NCBI GenBank assembly: GCA_020152595.1
Contig: JAIGNY010003313.1
Coordinates: 2,398,501-2,462,500 of the forward strand
Reading direction: 5' to 3'
From: Chiridota heheva
Lineage: Eukaryota > Echinodermata > Holothuroidea > Apodida > Chiridotidae
DNA: 64,000 nucleotides
The position numbers were made by a program, and so were the translations under genes. Numbering within the stretch: the first letter of the stretch is position 1; every line of letters starts with the position of its first letter. Positions 1 through 11,000 of the stretch are shown here, piece by piece. Below the pieces are notes generated by a model. The model was given only the letters and a program-made list of their open reading frames with translations. It was not told the origin of the DNA and ran no database searches.

Positions 1-235
1 GGCTTTCTCATTGCCAGGAATGCCAGAAAGAGCATGAAGTTTATTGAGGATTTGAAGGATGAGTGGATTGGACCAGAGCATGTTGAGGATGCTAGTGAGA
101 ACAGATTTAGAGCTGGAGAAGATGACGAAGCAGGGGCAGAAGGAGAATTCAACAAAGTTCAACGCCAGGAGGATGGCCTTTGCTTCAGCAGAGTAGATTG
201 AGGCTCCTTCAGGCAAACTTGAAGAGAGAGTGAGG
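1..235 (-). pseudogene. RNase H domain remnant of the non-LTR element
   Basis: Minus-strand translation gives IYSAEAKAILLALNFVE, then FVIFSSSKSVLTSIL, then SGIPGNEKA at the window edge. These are the E-containing helix, the strand carrying a catalytic aspartate, and the G-x-x-GN-(E/D)-x-AD block of retrotransposon RNase H. The usual FSDSKS aspartate reads FSSSKS here, so one catalytic residue is lost. In the living element this domain degrades the RNA strand of the RNA:DNA hybrid during target-primed reverse transcription. Confidence 0.8.
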
Positions 236-899
236 CAGGGACAGGCGGCGGCTGCAGAGGAACTTTCCCATGTGGAGCCGTCAGTGAAAGAGAAAAGAGA
301 AGTCATGGAAATGTCTACTGAGTTGGCAGTATTTGGAGCGAAATACGGTTGGGTTGTGGAGAGCTTTCGTGTACGAGGAAAGGCCAAGGAAAACCTTAAG
401 GGGATAGATAACCCAAGTGGGCGTGGGAGGGATAGTGTGCCTGGCAATCGAGAAAACGTTGATGTTGGCTTTGGTGAAGTGAGAGTGCATCCGGATCCCG
501 AAAGGTGGGTGATGCGTTTGTTGAGGTCAAAGAGGTTGTTAAAGGAGGGAGAGCAAATGGAATGGAAGCAAGGGTTCCGCAGATCGGTGAGAATACAAAG
601 AGTGAAGGAGAGGCCGATCCTGGTGCACCTGAGGTCGAAGGGGAGTGCATTGGCCTCTACGTGGAGACTGGTGATGAGGGTGGTATGGGTGGCACCAAGG
701 CAGTGTTTTCAGTAACCTTGAGGTGTCTCAAGTAAAGTTTGTGGGTGGAGGTGTAGATGAAACTGCCGAAGTCCAGCTTGGACTTGAGGAGGAAGCAGTA
801 TAAGATGAGCAGGGTGAGACGGTTGGCTCCCCAGTCAGTGTTAGAGAGGACCCTGGAGAGATTGAGGATTTTGTGACAATTGATTATGAGGTTGTTGAT

Positions 900-1510
900 G
901 TGGGGGAGATAGGAGAACTGTCTTTACTGGGGATTATGGAATTTTTGAAACGGAGGCTGGGGCGAAGAAAGAAGGAGTTGCTGTTGTTAAAGTGGGTAAG
1001 AACAGTTTTGTCTTTTGAGAAGTTAAAGCCGTTCGAGTAGCTCAAGTGAGCTAAGTTGTCCAGACAGTGTTAAAGGTTATTTTGAAGAGTTTGGAAGCAT
1101 GAGGAGGACCAGAAGATGGCAATATTGTCAACATAGAGGTAGCAATTGATGTTGGGGGGAGGGCCTTGGGGATGTTGTTGATTTTGAGGATGAAGAGAGT
1201 GGGGGAAAGGATACTCCCTTGGGGGACACAGGTGTTGGGTGTACCCTTAGGAGTAGGTGTTACCGATGCATACTCTGAAATGGCTGGTATGGAGTAAGTT
1301 CTGGATGAAGGTGGGGAGGAGGCCTATGAGGCCCGAAGAGTGTAGGTCCTTGAGGATACCGTATCACCAGGTGGTGACGAAGGCCTTTTTGAGGTCTAAG
1401 AAGATGGAGATGGGGGTCGTCATTTCTAAAGGCTTTAGGTACATAGGTGTCAAGTTTGAGGACATGGTCCAGGCAGTTCCGGTTTCTCCTGCAACCATTT
1501 TGAGAGGGGG
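900..1510 (-). pseudogene. Reverse transcriptase remnant (fingers/palm)
   Basis: Minus-strand reading shows IFLDLKKAFVTTW at about 1420-1370 (block with the first palm aspartate), CVPQGSILSPTLFIL at about 1230-1185 (the PQGS block) and YLYVDNIAIFW at about 1145-1110 (the catalytic F/YxDD box, here YVDN, so the second aspartate is changed). The spacing and order match non-LTR RT. Stops and shifts between blocks show that it is non-functional. Confidence 0.8.
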
Positions 1511-1759
1511 ATCAGGATGAGTTGAAGAGATGAAAGGCTTTGTTCTTGAGCAAGATTGCTCTTTTGCAGTCAGTGGTGAACCTTGAAGTTCTGTGGGGTG
1601 AAGGTGGAAGTGGGGATACAGAACTTGGCGACTTCCAGGATCTTGGAAGTGAAGAGAGAGACAGGATTGTTGGAGAGAAGGATGCCATTGGTGATGGGAG
1701 ATATTACAAAGAATGGAATAAAGACCCCAGTTTGGTGCTAGAATCTCCAGTTTTTAGGG

Positions 1760-2631
1760 AAAGGGCGTGTTGAAGGGGAAGGGTGGAGATGAGGACGAGA
1801 AAGTGGTCGCTCCCACAGAGCGAAGGGTGAATTCTCCAGTCTGAGAAATCAACAAAGAGGGAGTGGTCACAGATGGAGAGGTTGAGGCTGGTAAAAGTGC
1901 CAGTACCTGGGAGTAAATAGGTGGAGGAGCCATTGTTGAGGAGGCAAAGGTTGTGGTGAATCAGGTTTTCAATGTGTTTTCCTCTGGCAGTCGAGGAAGA
2001 GGAACCCTATAGGGGGTTATGAGTGTTGAAGTCACCTGTTAGGATGAAGTGTTTAGGGAGTTGGGAGACGAGGTCGTCGAGGTCTGAAGGGAGGGGAGTT
2101 AAGGGAGGATGTAAAGGTTTTAGAAAGTTATAGTTTTGTGTAAGGTCATGAGACAGCATGTGGCTTGGAGGTTGGATTGGATGGGGATGGGGTTTAAAGG
2201 GATGTCTTTTCTGATATAAATCTTCTGGCGCTCTGGGAGATGAAATGGGACCCCGTGAAGCCCTAAATGGGGACGCAGTCTACCCCAGAATGGGGGCAGA
2301 GTCTACTCCAGAATGGGGGCAGAGTCTACCCCAGAATGGGGCAGAGTCTGCCCCAGAATGGGGGCAGAGTCTACCCCAGAATGGGGGCAGAGTCTACCCC
2401 AGAATGGGGGCAGAGTCTACCCCAGAATGGGGGCAGAGTCTACCCCAGAATGGGGGCAGAGCCTACCCCAGAATGGAGGCGGAGTCTACCCCAAAATGAG
2501 GGCATAGTTGAGATGGATAGAAAGATTTCTTGAAGGCAAATAATACTGGGGTTGAAGGTCGAGATCAGAATTTCAAGTTCTTCAAAATTGGCAGAGAGAC
2601 TGCAACAATTCCATTGTATGATGTCTGCCAT
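1760..2631 (-). pseudogene. APE-type endonuclease remnant, split by a minisatellite
   Basis: The frame opens at 2631 with IIQWNCCSLSANFEELEIL and FNPSIICLQE, the N-terminal QWN and LQE signature of APE-like LINE endonucleases. It is then interrupted by the 23-bp minisatellite. Beyond it the domain resumes with RKDIPLNPIPIQSNLQA, LTGDFNTHNPL-like and CGSDHFLVLIS (about 1835-1800), i.e. the GDFN and SDH catalytic blocks. Several frameshifts are needed to follow it. This domain would nick genomic DNA for target-primed insertion. Confidence 0.75.
2268..2503 (+). repeat. 23-bp minisatellite, about 10 copies
   Basis: Head-to-tail copies of a 23-bp unit of the type cagagtctaccccagaatgg plus three G/C bases, with minor variants toward the 3' end. 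Because 23 is not a multiple of three, overlapping reading frames cycle through the same peptide every three units; these frames have no coding meaning. The array sits exactly where the endonuclease domain of the host LINE is interrupted, so it grew inside the fossil element. Confidence 0.95.
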
Positions 2632-3354
2632 TTAGGAGTAGTTTGGAGTGAAAGGCCCCTGAGGGGTGCTCAAGTCTGGTGGGGCCTGTCTGACCTCCAT
2701 GACTTGCAAAGGGTTGTGATCTATGAAAGGGAGGGTTATAGAGGAAAAATCTTTGATTGGGGGGGTCCCCTTATCATTGTGAGATGTCTTGGGAAGATTT
2801 GTTTTTTGTTGGTTGGTAGTGGGGGTTCTGTTAGTGTTGGGCTGGATTTTTTGGCCTTAATGGTGAGGGGTAGAAGGTAAGATTGAGGAGCGTTGAGGTC
2901 GTTTTTCGCGGTTGACGGGGGTCTGTGGGTGTTCTGGGGCTGCCTTTTGACATTTGTTGAGTTGAGGTGATCAGATAGGGGGTGAGATCCTTAGGGGCAT
3001 GTTTGTTGGTGAAGTGGTTTTTCCTGGGGTGAGGGAGGGAAGCAGCATGTTGGTATGAGGGCCTGTGGTGTTGGTGGATGAGGAAGAGGTAGAGGGGAAG
3101 GGGGCTGGAGGAGAGGAAAGTAAGCATGGCTCCTTGGATGGAAAGCTGATCGATCCACACTATGTCGGTCTGGACACCCCTGGAGATGGTATGGGTGCGG
3201 GGAGGGGGGGGGGGAAGGGGTTGGTTTGGTTGGGGTGGGTGATGAATTGATGACTTGAGTGAGAAAAAGTGCGCGCGTTGGGGTTGAGCTGGTTTGGTTA
3301 TTTAGAGTCTAGGATTTTTCTGGCTTCAGGGTATGAGATGTTTTGAAGGGTTTT

Positions 3355-3585
3355 AATCTTAGAGACTTCCTTCTCCCTGCCAGTGAGCCACTTGGGGCAG
3401 GAGTTGGAAGAGGCAGGGTAATTTCCGGAGCAGTTTATTCAGTTGGGCTCATTTTTGTAGCTTGTGTGATCGTGGGAGGTGGAGCCACAAGCGGCACAGC
3501 GGGGTTGGGATCGACAATTGTTTTTTCCGTGGCCGAACCAAATTTTCTGGTAGTTGTGGCATCCGAATGAGGTTGGTATGTAAGG
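3355..3585 (-). pseudogene. ORF1 zinc-knuckle region of the non-LTR element
   Basis: Minus-strand reading at about 3580-3360 gives FGCHNYQKIWFGHGKNNC, then CAACGSTSHDHTSYKNEP, then a stop in a further block ending NCSGNYPASSNSCPKW. These are three consecutive CCHC-like knuckles, the usual nucleic-acid-binding C-terminus of ORF1 in Jockey/I-type LINEs. Some ligand cysteines are replaced. Upstream minus-strand sequence to about 3960 is probably the rest of ORF1 but shows no motif I can name. Confidence 0.75.
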
Positions 3586-3984
3586 GGCGATGGGGACGAG
3601 GAGGGAACCGATGTGGATGGAGGTGGGGGAGGGGGGGGGGGGAGGAGTTGAATGTGAGAAAGTTGGTGCTATTTTGGATGGTGGTATTATTGCAGGAGAG
3701 GAGAGAAAGTTGGCAGACGTCAGTGATGCCCTGTGACTTAAGTTCAGTCTTGATTTCCTTAAGAGGGAGATCGGGGATTTGATGACTCCCCTGGAGGAAT
3801 TGAGGTTGCGGTGCGGGGTGGGAGTGATGTTGATTTCTGTGTTTGCAAGGGTGGTTGAGGCAAGGAGGAGTTTAGATTGGGTGAAGGTTTAGCATTTGAC
3901 AAGGATGTCTCCAGACCTTAGGTATTTGATATAGTCGGGGGTGGCAATGAGACCTGCAGGGTCTTGGTGAGGTGAGTTGAAGTA

Positions 3985-4016
3985 ACTCCAATTTACTTTG
4001 TAAAGTAAATTGGAGT
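3985..4016. repeat. Perfect 15-bp palindrome with 2-base loop
   Basis: actccaatttacttt at 3985-3999 is followed, after the two bases gt, by its exact reverse complement at 4002-4016. It lies between the LINE remnant and a C-rich stretch (4017-4316) in which I see only short CCAACC/CTACC low-complexity sequence. Confidence 0.9.
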
Positions 4017-4316
4017 GTTCTCTTTAACTTGGCCATTTATATTCCTAATGGGTAACTTATCGTATGCTACCTAGCCAAATCCACCCTAGCCCATCCAACC
4101 AATCCTCCCTACCTGACCCATCTACCTATCATCCTCAATCAACCTACTATTCTTGCAATACACACAATATTCTATATACCTTAAAAGCTATCAGCCTCCA
4201 TTCACCCACACATCCCACTGCTCCACCCACCTACAAATTTCTTCTCATTTACACAACCTTCACTCATCTACCCAACCTCCCCCTGCATAGCCACCCTCCA
4301 TTTACCTTTCAACAAG

Positions 4317-4760
4317 TCTTGTACGTCCTCATTTAGAATATGCCAACCGGGTATGGAACCCATTTTTTGAGAAAACACATTGATATGATTGAAAATGTAC
4401 AATGTAAAGCAAGAAAGCAAATTCCAGGATTAAAAAAAATATCTTATGAAGATAGATTAAGAAAATTGGATTTACCGACACTTAGTTATCAATGAGTCCG
4501 TGGAGATATGTTGAAGTTTATAAGATTTTATCTGGCAGGTATGATGAGGAAGTATCTAATTTTCTACCTCTAATACAAAACTCTCGCTTGTTGGCACAGT
4601 CAAAAGTTAAATATTTTTTCAAAAGACCAAGGTTAAACATCAGAAAGAATCATTTTTTATTCAGTTGTGGATATATGGCACAATTTATTGAATCACCAAG
4701 TATTTAGACCTTCAAGAGAAGGTCAGATACATTTTGGGAAAATCAGTCAATTAAGTATAA
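4317..4760 (+). mobile_element. 3' fragment of a CR1/Jockey-type non-LTR retrotransposon
   Basis: Plus-strand translation from 4317 reads LVRPHLEYANRVWNPFFEK, ENVQCKARKQIPGLKKISYEDRLRKLDLPTLSY, then a TGA where these elements normally have an arginine, then VRGDM. A neighbouring frame continues EVYKILSGRYDEEVSNFLPL and RPRLNIRKNHFLF. This is the C-terminal thumb/connection of a non-LTR RT. At least one stop and two frameshifts are present. No ORF1, endonuclease or catalytic palm is nearby, so it is a 5'-truncated relic. Confidence 0.85.
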
Positions 4761-4771
4761 TTATCTTGTAA

Positions 4772-4939
4772 GCATCCAGACAACATCTTGTGTCATAATT
4801 AGAGGATTTAGAAGAAGAGGTGGTACAAGAGGAACAGAGGTGCCCTCTACCTGCAGCATCCAGACAACATCTTGTGCCATAATTAGAGGATTTAGAAGAA
4901 GAGCTGGTACAAGAGAAACAGAGGTGCCTTCTATCTGCA
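4772..4939. repeat. 84-bp tandem duplication (two units)
   Basis: Units 4772-4855 and 4856-4939 both begin gcatccagacaacatcttgt and end ctgca, with only a few base differences. The first unit sits just after the RT fragment. Confidence 0.9.
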
Positions 4940-5930
4940 GAGGATATGTAAGAATCTGCAACTTACACTACTCACCGTCTTGCCATGTGCTCTTATACAG
5001 ACAATACTCTTACCAACTTACCACAACACAGTATCCCATCCTCCATTCCTTCACTCCATTGCAGCTCTGTCCAGCCCTCTTTCTGATATTTATATTTAAA
5101 CATGAATATATGTACACTCTGACTGTTATCTGTTATTGTAATCAACTTAATACTTTTCCTTATAAATCAACTTAGACCTCAAACATCCATAACCAAAAGT
5201 CCTTTCCCTTGTGCTATGGCAATCATCACACAGAAAATCACTGCAGAACAAATAACATTCTTTGGAATACAGTAACATTGTTCTTTTGTTATCATCATGT
5301 AACAAATTTAATTGGATTTAAGATAACCATCAGATAACATTGAATCACTGATGAGTTTCTAAAGACATTTCTTTTGTAAATTTGATGTCCGTTCACATTC
5401 CAGTCCAATTACTGGATATTGTAGAACTATGCACACATTGTAAATCGCTAATTCTGAATGATTTCTTATATTCAGGATAGGAATGGACAATCTTCCTCAA
5501 ACTCTCATAACATAACATCAAGGTTTTTCCATTCTACAAACCAAAGAACATCATACCTCTTGCAGAATTGCAGAATGTGAGTTACACAAGCTTAATTTGT
5601 TTCCTTTCTTATCCTAATAAACTATAATTAAGATGCATAAAAATATGTTCACTTCCAAGGTCTCTTTGACCTCTAACCATGTTTCATTATAATACCGAAC
5701 ATTCGAAGTTATAGTCTACACATGAAACCTGCTAAAAACCTTAAGCTAACACGGGTGCGGACATGGACACTATGCTAAGATGAGTAAGGATGTCTCTTAC
5801 TGTTCTTTAAAATGTCAAGCTAAAAACAAATAGGAAACCATTGAACACAGAATCTTGTGAAAAAAATGATCAACTAGAACAGTAAAAATCATCACGGTTC
5901 CCAAATTGACAACCATATCATATGACCCGC
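4940..5930. other. No recognisable gene
   Basis: AT-rich DNA with no convincing splice-bounded open frame or repeat family. Short open frames here lack any family signature. Confidence 0.6.
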
Positions 5931-5933
5931 CCA

Positions 5934-7430
5934 ATTATGAAAATGGCATCCCATGCCAAGTCCCACATGGCATCCTATGTCCTATATGGCATCCCATGTC
6001 CAACATGGCATCCCACCCCATGTCCCACATGACATCCCATGTCCCACATGACATCCCATGTAGCACATGGCATTCCACTATATATCCCACATGGCATCCC
6101 CCCTGTGTCCCACATGGCATCCCTTTCTATGTCCCCCATGGCATCCCACCTTATGTCCCACATCAGTGGCTTCCCACCTGATGTCCCACATGGCATCCCA
6201 CCTTACGTCCCACCATATGTTCCACATGGTATCCCTCCCCATGTCCCAATGACACCCCACTTTGTGTCCCACATGGCATCACGTCCCGTGTCCCCATGGC
6301 CTCCTACCCTATGTCCCACATAGCCTCCTACCCTATCTCACACATGGCATTCGAACCTATGTCACACTTTGTGTTAATCGTGGCATCCAGCCCCATGTCC
6401 CACATGACATCCCATCCCATGTCCCACATGACAACCCATCCCATCCCATGTCCCACATGACATCCCACCCTGTCCCACATGGCACCCCACCCTATATTTC
6501 ACATGGCATCCCACCCCGTGTCCCACATGACATCCCATAGGCTCCATAAGCAGTCCCGTCCTAGCTATCACAGTCCCTGTTTGAGCATACTATGTATAAA
6601 AGTCTGTCAATTCATATGATAACTTATGCAAATGACCATAATAATAAAAGCGAGTTTAATATTCATGCCTGATACAACCATTGGCCTCCTACCCTATGTC
6701 CCACATGGCCTCCTACCCTATCTCACACATGGCATCCGAACCTGTCACACTTTGTGTTACTCGTGGCATCCCACCCCATGTCCCACATGACATCCCACCC
6801 CATGTCCCACATAACATCCCATCCCATGTCCCACATGGCATCCCACCCCATGTCCCACATAACATCCCATATCATCCAATGTCACACATGGCATTCCACC
6901 ATATATCCCACATGGCATCCCACCCTGTTCCACATGGCATCCCACCCTATGCCCCACATGTCATCCCACCCCATGTCCCACATGTCTGCACACCCCATGT
7001 CTCATATGTCAGCCGACCCCATGTCCCACATGACATCCCATAGGCTCCATAAGAAGTCTCGTCCTAGCTATTACAGTCCCTGATTGAGCACACTATGTAT
7101 GAAAGTCTGTCAGTCCATATAATAACTTATATGGAATTGACGTGTTAAATAAGAAAATAAAGGCCGAGTCAAATAATCATGCCTCATATAACCCTTGGTA
7201 CATACCACATGGTATATATTTTTTCCTATGTCCCGCATAGCCCCAATATATGTCCGACATGGTATCCCTCCTTATGTCCATATGCAGTCACATCCTGACA
7301 CACTCCCTGACTGAGCATACTAAGTATAAACATCTTGTCAGTTCATACACTGTAGCAACTTTTATGCAAATGAACACAATAATAAAGGCGAAGTTTGATA
7401 ATCATGCTTGATGCAGTCAGTCATAGGTGC
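5934..7430. repeat. Higher-order minisatellite: ~24-bp units in blocks separated by a ~130-bp spacer
   Basis: Two blocks (about 5940-6540 and 6684-7050) are made of diverged copies of a unit around tgtcccacatggcatcccac, alternating catggcatcc and catgacatcc. Each block is followed by a longer conserved segment: gctccataagcagtcccgtc, then a tract beginning cagtccctg and ending near a run like aataataaaagcgagttt. That segment occurs at about 6539-6685, 7040-7200 and, more diverged, 7290-7425. The whole is therefore a nested repeat, a short unit inside a long unit. Copies are mutually diverged, so the array is old. Confidence 0.9.
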
Positions 7431-7877
7431 ACAAATATTTTGAAGAAATTTAAAGGTTTTAAACCTCCAGTGTTATGAGAGACACTTGAAGATCTCTGAA
7501 GAATATTGATAAATTATATCATCTTACAGAATATCTTCTAAGGAAATATCGAATCTTTTGTACTTTTTAAGGAAACCAGTCTAAAGTGTCTCTGAAAAAC
7601 TTTGGCAATATGTAAGGAAATTCCAGCCTTCCATCAGGATATCTCAAGAAACTTTATTTTTTTCTAAGGAACTCTGAAGAAACTTAAACATTTTCTGAGG
7701 AATTCTCAAAAAACTTCAACATTTCTGAGGAAATCTTAGTAAAAACTGTGGACGGCCGGACGAATGAAATCGCCATTACATAGGTTCGCAATATATGCTT
7801 TGCATGCTCATTAAAAATCAAAGAATACCGCAGAATACCCTTGATATGCCCTAAAGTTCAAATTACAGAATGCATAC
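7431..7877. other. Intronic or flanking DNA, diverged ~40-bp repeats
   Basis: Holds irregular copies of a motif like aggaaatcttaagaaacttc (about 7440-7745) and no open frame. It lies just 3' (minus sense) of the TAF1A exon at 7878-8030, so it should be the start of the next intron. Confidence 0.5.
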
Positions 7878-8030
7878 CTTTAAAACACTCAGTAGCTGAG
7901 CTTGGTCAGTATTCTTTTTCTTGAGAAAGTTGTACAGGTATTTGCGCCCATTGGGATTATTTGGGTTTATTGCGATGTTCTTCCTCAGCATTTTCTCAGC
8001 TTCCTCGTTTCTGTCTAATGACTCTAAAAG
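7878..8030 (-). CDS. TAF1A: TAF1A-like exon 7 (51 codons), last exon in window
   Basis: Acceptor ttacctctag before 8030, donor gtatgc after 7878, phase 0 at both ends. Reads [18 protein letters not shown], then [18 protein letters not shown], ending LLSVLK. The block reads like a TPR/HAT-type helical repeat. No later exon could be found between 7877 and 1, so the rest of the gene lies left of the window. Confidence 0.85.
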
Positions 8031-11000
8031 CTAGAGGTAAATGTTTTGAAAGATTTAGCATGAATTCTTGTTCTTATTTTTCAGGTAGAAATCACAACAT
8101 AAGCATAAGTTTGTATGTGAATTAAAAAAGTATTAAATACTTCTAAAACATGTTTTTTACTTAAAAGTTATTATTACTTATGGAAACATGGAGTATTATC
8201 ATGATTTTCACTACAGTACATGATACATTGTTTTATTCAAAGTTGTTTACATTTATAGCTTATACCTACAATGGTTAAAATGTCATGATTCATCCTGCTT
8301 GAAAACATAATTCAATCAACAAATAATTATAATAGTTAATGTCATTATTGTTGGTGATTGAGATCTAGGGAATAATGTTCCAGTTATACATCATTAAATG
8401 GTGGCATATAAATTAAAATTTAATGACTCTAAAACTGAATTCATTATCCTCGGCACTCCCTCAAGATTTTCTAAAATAAATATCAATTCTATCAAAATTG
8501 GTTCTGTTAATGTTACTTCTTCTAAGCAAGTTTGGAATTTAAGAATTATTTTTGATGAACATATGAAAATGGAAAAACATATCAAGAAAATTTGCAAGAC
8601 TGGGATTTACTACTTACATAATCTAAAAAAATCAGGAAACATATGTCCCAGACAGCCATGCATACGCTAGTTCATGCATTCATTCATAGCCATTTAGATT
8701 ACTGTAACAGTTTATTTCACAATATTCCAAATGATCTCATTAAAAGGCTCCAACATATCCAGAATAATGCTGCCAAATTAGTTGTTAATTGCTACGATGC
8801 CCCCTCAAAAGTCCCTCTTCCCTTCACTGGCTTTCAGTTGAATTTCATATTAAATTTAAACCTTTTGTTTTTAAATTCCAACATAAAGTCACCGAGTGTT
8901 ATCTTTCTGATCACAGCAATAGGTATTTGTTACGCTCTAATGATTCTCCCTTTCTTTTTGTCCCCAGAACTAAGTGTAAAACATTAGGTGAACGTGGCTT
9001 TTATTATGCAGGTCCAGCCCTTTGAAATGAACTGCCTGCCTCTATTCGTTTAGTTAACAATCTTAGCTTGTTTAAGTCTTAAGTTAAAAATGTACTTTTT
9101 TCGTATTGCATTTGTTTAGTTTCATCGTATTGTGAAGCACATTAAAATGATTGCAGATTTTTGCGCTATATAAATGTATTATTATTATTCATTTTGTACA
9201 TATTAAAAAATTGAACATTGACCAGCTACCTGAAAACCAAACATGTTAATTCTCGAAAGGCAAAGATTGTTTTACCAAGTATTTATATGCTCTTAAAAGG
9301 TAATTAGACTTTTTTTAATAGCTCATTATAGATTCACATTCAAAGAAATAGGCATCACTTATACGAGCTTATTTCATAATCCAGCTATGTATATGGTTCA
9401 ACAAGAAATTCAATATCAAAGGCAAAAATACTGCCATTCACTATAATCTCAGTAAAGCTGTAATTAAAGAGTTCAACCTACCTTCACATATTTCTCAAGG
9501 TAAATGTCATTACAGCCTGGCTCATTCAACAAATGATGGAAGTAAACTATGGCATCTTCTGCAATTCTGTCTCTTAGGTGTGTAGTGCTGTAATTCCCAG
9601 AATCTGCATTGAATGAAAACAATCAAAGTTCCTGGGATCTGGTTATGCTATAAACCATGAAAATAGCAAAACATTTTATCAAAATTGTTTGAATAATTGA
9701 CCATTTTACAGCATTTTAAATTTTACTATGTAAACTTTTGAGTAAATACGTCACATCAATTAGAAAAATTACTAACGTTAACTTATTGTTACACAACACA
9801 TACAAACAACTGAAAATTTACCTGTCTCATCTCCAGAATCATTCTCTCGTGTTTCATCTTCTTTCAACCAACAAAAATACCCTAAAATTCCAGTTAGTCC
9901 TGCTCTTTTTTTATCCCATAAATTAAAAACATCCTGATGTTTTGGACTGATGAAGTTGAGAGATCGTTTTTTCATCCTTCTTTGGCTGAGGAGAAGGACA
10001 TCCTCAAACCTTCCATCTTGAACAAGACTCATGACTTGTTCTGTTCTCAGCTGCTCATGACAAACACTTCCACTAGCATCAATTTCTCTGTGAATGGAAA
10101 GAAATTGTTTCTTTTGAGTTAATTAAGGAATACAAACAAACCACAACAAATAACCAAAAAAGTGAAAACTAAGGGTTTTGAGGTTGCGATGCACACATGA
10201 TACAATATGGACTTAAGTTTTTATTTCTTGTATCATAAACTTTATAACAGAATGGGTCCGCAAAAAATAACAAAGACACAATTTGTACTAGTAGGCTACT
10301 AACAACAGTGATTTGCATGCTAGACAGGAAGTTCCACAATTTGACATGAAGCCCCACCTACTTATTAATAAACCAGCAAAACAATAGGGAATGCCAATGG
10401 ACCATGGGCTATCTATATACCACATATGAATCAAATTTAATGTACCTTTCTTGAAATATTGTGTTTCCTAATTTTTTCAGCAAAATCATATTAAGTCCTG
10501 CCCACTGTACATATTACTGAAATTCAACATTTTTACACCATGAACATGTAAACACTAGCTAACAACATGTACTTTATTACAATATAAGCATTTCAAGAAT
10601 TTTATATCAAACCCGCCTACTTATTGACATGCATGACATCACCAACAAAATAACAGGCACATCTACAGACCATGGGCTATCTGTGTACTTCATATCGTAT
10701 GATCTGGAATCCAGTGTATTATTCTTGAGATAATGTGTTTACAAGTCCTTCTCGGCAAAACCATATTAAGTATACCATGTGAACAATTTGAAACAAAACA
10801 GATACCGTATTTTCTCTGATAAACGCCCCCGGGGCGTTGCTTGAAAAACAGGGGGACTTTTATTCGAGGGTAAAGTATGAAGAAACAAATTTTACTTACA
10901 AAAGAACGGCAATTCCTTTTAGGCCTATGGTATTAGTTTCTTCAAGCGATTTTTTGTGTTTTTAGCACTTTTGTGCATGGATTATTAATGGAATATACTC

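Larger units (their letters stand above)
1..3960 (-). mobile_element. Decayed non-LTR retrotransposon (APE + RT + RNase H, I/Nimb-like), open at left window edge
   Basis: Read on the minus strand, translations in several frames give the ordered domains of a two-ORF LINE: ORF1 zinc knuckles (about 3580-3360), an APE endonuclease (about 2631-1760), reverse transcriptase (about 1500-1080) and RNase H (about 210-1). The RNase H domain puts it near the I/Nimb group rather than CR1 or RTE; this clade call is inference. Frameshifts and stops break every domain, so it is a fossil copy. It is related to the minus-strand element at 44289-47616, which has the same domain order and RNase H wording. The 3' end lies beyond base 1. 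The 5' end is not sharp; I stop it where zinc-knuckle-linked reading and G-rich composition end, just before the palindrome at 3985. Confidence 0.85.

Noticed and set aside
5906..7083. Histidine/proline-rich frames of 60-120 codons, and a CRISPR-like look
   Set aside because: Caused by ~24-bp minisatellite units. There are no constant repeats with unique spacers and no cas genes, and this is animal DNA.
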